Positions 5,786 through 8,840 of a stretch of DNA of 8,840 bases are shown here, in pieces. The notes below the pieces were generated by a model. That model was not told where the DNA came from. It was given only the letters and a program-made list of their open reading frames with translations, and did no database searches. The number at the start of each line of letters is the position of its first letter. Positions within the stretch are counted from its first letter, which is position 1. The position numbers and the translations under genes were made by a program. This stretch comes from Lysobacteraceae bacterium. Lineage in GTDB: Bacteria > Pseudomonadota > Gammaproteobacteria > Xanthomonadales > Xanthomonadaceae. The stretch is taken from contig DMHI01000023.1 of assembly GCA_003449515.1 (NCBI GenBank), forward strand, positions 442 through 9,281, written 5' to 3'.

Positions 5786-8256
5786 GCCGCGCGGCGGGTG
5801 TCGCCGGACTTCTCGCCGCGGTAGAGCGAGGCGGCAACGAGATCCTCGTGGTCGAAGTCGTCGACGCTGATCGCGTCCCAGGTCAGGCGGCGCAGCTCTT
5901 CGAGCTGGGCGCGCTCGTCCAAGGTGATGACGCCCTTCTGCACCGCCTCATTGAGCTGGCCGGCGTAGTCGAGCGCGGCAAGCTCGCCGCCCTTGACCGC
6001 CTTCATGAACTTGCGCTCCACCGGCTCGGCGAGGATCACCTTGGCGAGTGCCGCGTTGACGCGACCAGCCGGGTTGTTCGCGCAGGGCGTCAGGAACACG
6101 CCGCTCACCAGACGATCGCGCGCATCCGACGGCGACATCAGCAATGCTGCGGCGCGGCGGCCGAGGCGGTCGCTCGGGGCCTGCGCACGACGGCCGAGCG
6201 GGAACACCAGCAGCCACAGCAGCCAGCCGACCGGACGGATCGGGTAGTTGCGCAGCGCACCGGAGAGCGCGTTTTCGATCTTGAACACGCTGTCGTGGAA
6301 GGCCCAGGCCAGCAGCGGCTGCTCGGAGGCCGGACGGCCTTCATCTTCGTAGCGCTTCAGCATCGCGCTGGCGATGTAGAGCTGCGAGAGCACGTCGCCC
6401 AAGCGGCCCGACAGCTTCTCCTTGAACTTCAGCTTGCCGCCGAGCGTCAGCATCGAGGTGTCGGCGACCAGCGCGAGGTTCGCCGAGTAGCGGTTCAACC
6501 GGCGGTAGAAGCGACGCGTGTAGTCGTCGCCAGGTGCGCTGCCGAAGGCGGCGAAGGTCAGGCCCATCCAGACGCTGCGCACGGCATTGCTGATGGCGAA
6601 GCCGATGTGGCCGAACAGGTTGCTGTCGAACTCGCGCAGGCGCACGGCCGGGTCCGGATGCGTGGCGGCCTGCATTTCCTTCAGCACCCACGGATGGCAG
6701 CGGATCGCGCCCTGGCCGAAGATCATCAGCGAGCGCGTCATGATGTTCGCGCCTTCCACCGTGATCGAGATCGGCGCCGCCTGCCAGCCGCGGCCGAGGT
6801 AGTTCGAGGGCCCGAGGATCACGCCCTTGCCGCCGTGCACGTCCATCGCGTCCTTGCCGACTTCGCGCGCCATCTCGGTGGCGTGGTACTTGGCGATCGC
6901 CGAGGGCACCGCCGGCTTCTCGCCGCGATCCACCGCCGCGGCGGTGGCCTGCGACAGTGCGGCCGTCGCGTAGGTGTGTCCAGCAATCCGCGCCAGCGCC
7001 TCCTCGACGCCCTCGAAGCGGCCGATCGACAGGCCGAACTGCTTGCGGATGCGCGAGTACGCGCCCGTCGCCGCGGCGGCCAGCTTGGCGGCGCCACTGG
7101 AGGTGGAGGGCAGGGTGATGGCGCGACCCACCGACAGGCACTCGACCAGCATGCGCCAGCCGTGGCCGATGTATTCCTCGCCGCCGATCAGCTGCGACAG
7201 CGGCAGGAACATCTCCTTGCCATGCAGCGGACCGTTCATGAAGGTGCAGTTGAGCGGGAAGTGGCGACGGCCGATCTCAAGGCCCGGGGTCGCGCGCGGA
7301 ATCAGCGCCAGCGTGATGCCACGGTCGGCTTCATCGCCGAGCAGCTTGTTCGGGTCGTACAGGCGGAACGCGAGGCCGATCACCGTGGCCACCGGTGCCA
7401 GCGTGATGTAGCGCTTGTCGAAGGTCAGCTTGACGCCGAGCACCTTCGCACCATTCCACTCGCCCTCGCAGACGATGCCGAAATCCGGCAGCGAGGTCGC
7501 GTCCGAGCCCGCCGTCGGGCCAGTCAGCGCGAAGCAGGGAATCTCGCGGCCATCGGCGAGGCGCGGCAGGTAGTGGCGCTTCTGCTCGTCGGTGCCGTAG
7601 TGCAGCAGCAGTTCGGCCGGACCCAGCGAGTTCGGCACGCCGACCGTCGAGGACAGCACCGACGAGATCGACGCCAGCTTCTGGATCACCTTGTGGTGGC
7701 CGAGCGCGGAGAAGCCGAGGCCGCCGTACTCCTTCGGGATGATCATGCCGAAGAACTTGTTTTTCTTCAGGAACTCCCAGACCTGCGGCTCGAGGTCGGC
7801 GTGCACGTGGGTGGTTTCCCAGTCGTTGGTCATCCTGCAGACCTCTTCCACCGGGCCATCAAGGAAGGCCTGCTCCTCGGCGGTCAGCGTGGGCTTGGGC
7901 TGCGCGAGCAGCTCGCTCCACTTCGGCGCGCCGGAGAACAACTCGCCCTCGAAGCCGACCGTGCCGGCTTCCAGCGCGGTCTTCTCGGTGTCGGAGAGCG
8001 GCGGCAGGATCTTCGTGTAGAACTTGAGCAGCGGCGCGGTGACCAGGTTCTGCCGGATCGGCGTGATCAGCAGCGGCAGCGCCACGACGGCGAGCAGCGC
8101 GCCGGCGACGAGGGTCGCGATCGGCGATACGCCGGTCAGGTAGACCAGCATCAGGCCGGCACCGGCGACGGCGGTGAACACCGCCAGCGACCAGCGGTGG
8201 TAGGCCGCGATGGCGACCACCAGCAGCAGGACAAGGAAAGGCAACACGGCGGTCAT
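5782..8256 (-). CDS. fadE: Acyl-CoA dehydrogenase FadE, first step of fatty acid beta-oxidation
   Basis: The 824-residue protein closely follows E. coli FadE (814 residues) from end to end, as recalled. It oxidises fatty acyl-CoA to trans-2-enoyl-CoA using FAD and passes electrons to the respiratory chain. The N-terminus has hydrophobic segments at about 3-18, 22-40 and 46-66, suggesting membrane attachment. FadE landmarks include LTAEEQAFLDGPVEEVCRM at 124-142, IIPKEYGGLGFSA at 172-184, TVGVPNSLGP at 204-213, RMLVECLSVGRAITLPS at 368-384, and EGANIMTRS at 501-509 with Glu501 the likely catalytic base. IFGQGAIRCHPWVL follows, then NRYSANLALVADTSM, and SVDDFDHEDL near the end. The ATG at 8256 overlaps the upstream hydrolase stop (ATGA) and has GGAG seven bases before it. 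The open frame extends 162 codons further upstream, but that part only shadows the hydrolase gene. Confidence 0.96.
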   Translation of the reverse strand: MTAVLPFLVLLLVVAIAAYHRWSLAVFTAVAGAGLMLVYLTGVSPIATLVAGALLAVVALPLLITPIRQNLVTAPLLKFYTKILPPLSDTEKTALEAGTVGFEGELFSGAPKWSELLAQPKPTLTAEEQAFLDGPVEEVCRMTNDWETTHVHADLEPQVWEFLKKNKFFGMIIPKEYGGLGFSALGHHKVIQKLASISSVLSSTVGVPNSLGPAELLLHYGTDEQKRHYLPRLADGREIPCFALTGPTAGSDATSLPDFGIVCEGEWNGAKVLGVKLTFDKRYITLAPVATVIGLAFRLYDPNKLLGDEADRGITLALIPRATPGLEIGRRHFPLNCTFMNGPLHGKEMFLPLSQLIGGEEYIGHGWRMLVECLSVGRAITLPSTSSGAAKLAAAATGAYSRIRKQFGLSIGRFEGVEEALARIAGHTYATAALSQATAAAVDRGEKPAVPSAIAKYHATEMAREVGKDAMDVHGGKGVILGPSNYLGRGWQAAPISITVEGANIMTRSLMIFGQGAIRCHPWVLKEMQAATHPDPAVRLREFDSNLFGHIGFAISNAVRSVWMGLTFAAFGSAPGDDYTRRFYRRLNRYSANLALVADTSMLTLGGKLKFKEKLSGRLGDVLSQLYIASAMLKRYEDEGRPASEQPLLAWAFHDSVFKIENALSGALRNYPIRPVGWLLWLLVFPLGRRAQAPSDRLGRRAAALLMSPSDARDRLVSGVFLTPCANNPAGRVNAALAKVILAEPVERKFMKAVKGGELAALDYAGQLNEAVQKGVITLDERAQLEELRRLTWDAISVDDFDHEDLVAASLYRGEKSGDTRRAA

Positions 8257-8840
8257 GGGGTGGCTCCGCTGAGGGTCTGGAAGGCCCCCGCGCGGTGGCG
8301 GGGCGTGATGAATCCGATGATGGCGCGGGTGAAAGCGTCGTTGTTGTCGCCAGCGACCATGTGGGTGGCCTCCGGCAGTTGCAGGTGCTCGGCGTGCGGC
8401 ACCAGCTCGCGGAAGTGCGCGATCGTCTCCTGCGAGACGAGGTCGCTGCGACCGCCGCTGACCAGCAACACCGGAATGTCGAGGCCGCGCGCCGCGTCGG
8501 AGAGCTCGTCCTGGTGCTTGGCGGAATCGGCGAGGTCCTGCAGCAGTCGCGGGTCCCAGTGCCAGCGCAACCGGCCGTCGGCACCGCGCAGCAGCAGGTG
8601 GGCGAGATCGGCGGCCGATTTCTTCTCGCGGCGGTGCGGCAGGTAGGCGGCGATTTCGCTCGCCGCATGTTCGTGGTCGTCGAAGCCGTCCGGGTGCGCG
8701 CCCATGAAGGCAAGGATGCGCTGCATCCCGGCCATTTCCCACCGCGGCGTCACGTCGACCAGCACCAGCCCGGCGAAGTCCGCGCCGCGCGCCTCCGCCG
8801 CCAGGACTACCAGACCGCCCATCGAGGCGCCGATCAGCAC
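8253..8840 (-). CDS. Alpha/beta hydrolase, N-terminal part outside window
   Basis: About 195 C-terminal residues are visible; the frame runs to the window edge, and the GTG there encodes an internal Val of the beta strand before the nucleophile elbow, not a start. The catalytic triad can be read: Ser in GASMGG (visible residue 6), Asp in VSGGRSDLVSQE (visible 133) and His in LPEATHMVAGDNND (visible 160). A helical cap lies between, about visible residues 33-115. The overall pattern (GLVLVDVTPRWE, IPVLLVSGGRSDLV, THMVAGDNNDAF) is that of small soluble esterase or epoxide-hydrolase-like proteins of about 280-300 residues. The substrate cannot be told from sequence. It is the promoter-proximal visible member of a unit with fadE, its stop overlapping the fadE start by four bases, so an acyl-ester or acyl-CoA substrate is plausible by context only. 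Confidence 0.88.
   Translation of the reverse strand: MLIGASMGGLVVLAAEARGADFAGLVLVDVTPRWEMAGMQRILAFMGAHPDGFDDHEHAASEIAAYLPHRREKKSAADLAHLLLRGADGRLRWHWDPRLLQDLADSAKHQDELSDAARGLDIPVLLVSGGRSDLVSQETIAHFRELVPHAEHLQLPEATHMVAGDNNDAFTRAIIGFITPRHRAGAFQTLSGATP
8264..8267 (-). promoter_or_regulatory. Ribosome binding site of fadE
   Basis: On the - strand the sequence reads GCGGAGCC with core GGAG, seven bases before the fadE ATG at 8256 and inside the end of the hydrolase gene. It supports this ATG as the start instead of any upstream codon in the long open frame. Confidence 0.6.

Noticed and set aside
5848..8646. 932-codon open frame on the + strand opposite fadE and the hydrolase
   Set aside because: It is a low-complexity Arg/Gln/His/Ala-rich translation antisense to two well-recognised genes, caused by G/C-biased third positions.
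8257..8742. 162-codon N-terminal extension of FadE
   Set aside because: It overlaps the alpha/beta hydrolase in another frame and has no similarity to FadE; the ATG at 8256 has a ribosome binding site and gives the family's usual length.
1..8840. A novel defence, mobile or RNA-based system
   Set aside because: No repeat arrays, transposase, integrase, toxin pair, reverse transcriptase or structured non-coding region was found; all long segments are explained by metabolic or envelope genes.

Overview
This is a GC-rich, densely coded stretch of a bacterial chromosome. By eye roughly two thirds of the bases are G+C, with strong G/C preference at third codon positions, which also produces very long spurious open frames on opposite strands. 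A full-length FadE of the E. coli type, a LemA/M48-protease pair and the general gene style suggest a gamma- or betaproteobacterium, possibly near Xanthomonadales or Rhodocyclales. The sequence alone does not settle the lineage. I see no mobile element, CRISPR array, tRNA or rRNA, and no stretch over 300 bases lacks a gene.

Layout. On the + strand, positions 2-247 hold the C-terminal end of a LemA-family protein. It is followed 10 bases later by a 635-residue membrane M48 zinc metalloprotease (258-2165), and the two look like one operon. A convergent 48-base junction carries a GC-rich hairpin. On the - strand, 2214-3809 encodes an FAD-dependent GMC oxidoreductase. A 120-base divergent intergenic region (3810-3929) with two perfect inverted repeats separates it from a + strand membrane transporter (3930-5264) that resembles the nucleotide transporter (Npt/TLC) branch of MFS-like carriers. 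A second convergent junction (5265-5314) holds another strong hairpin.

From 8840 down to 5315 on the - strand lie three tightly coupled genes: an alpha/beta hydrolase (cut by the window edge), fadE, and a DUF4442 hotdog-fold protein. Each neighbour pair overlaps by the four bases ATGA, so the three are almost certainly cotranscribed and translationally coupled. FadE catalyses the first step of fatty acyl-CoA beta-oxidation. The flanking hydrolase and the thioesterase-like hotdog protein plausibly act on acyl esters or acyl-CoAs, but this is inferred from context. The GMC oxidoreductase could feed alcohol-derived substrates into such metabolism, but nothing in the sequence shows that link.

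Most of the window is ordinary housekeeping or accessory metabolism. The points most worth a second look are the C-terminal extension of the M48 protease, which ends in a TerB-like helical motif, the Npt/TLC-like transporter in an apparently free-living metabolic context, the paired palindromes between the divergent genes, and the three-gene fadE unit.
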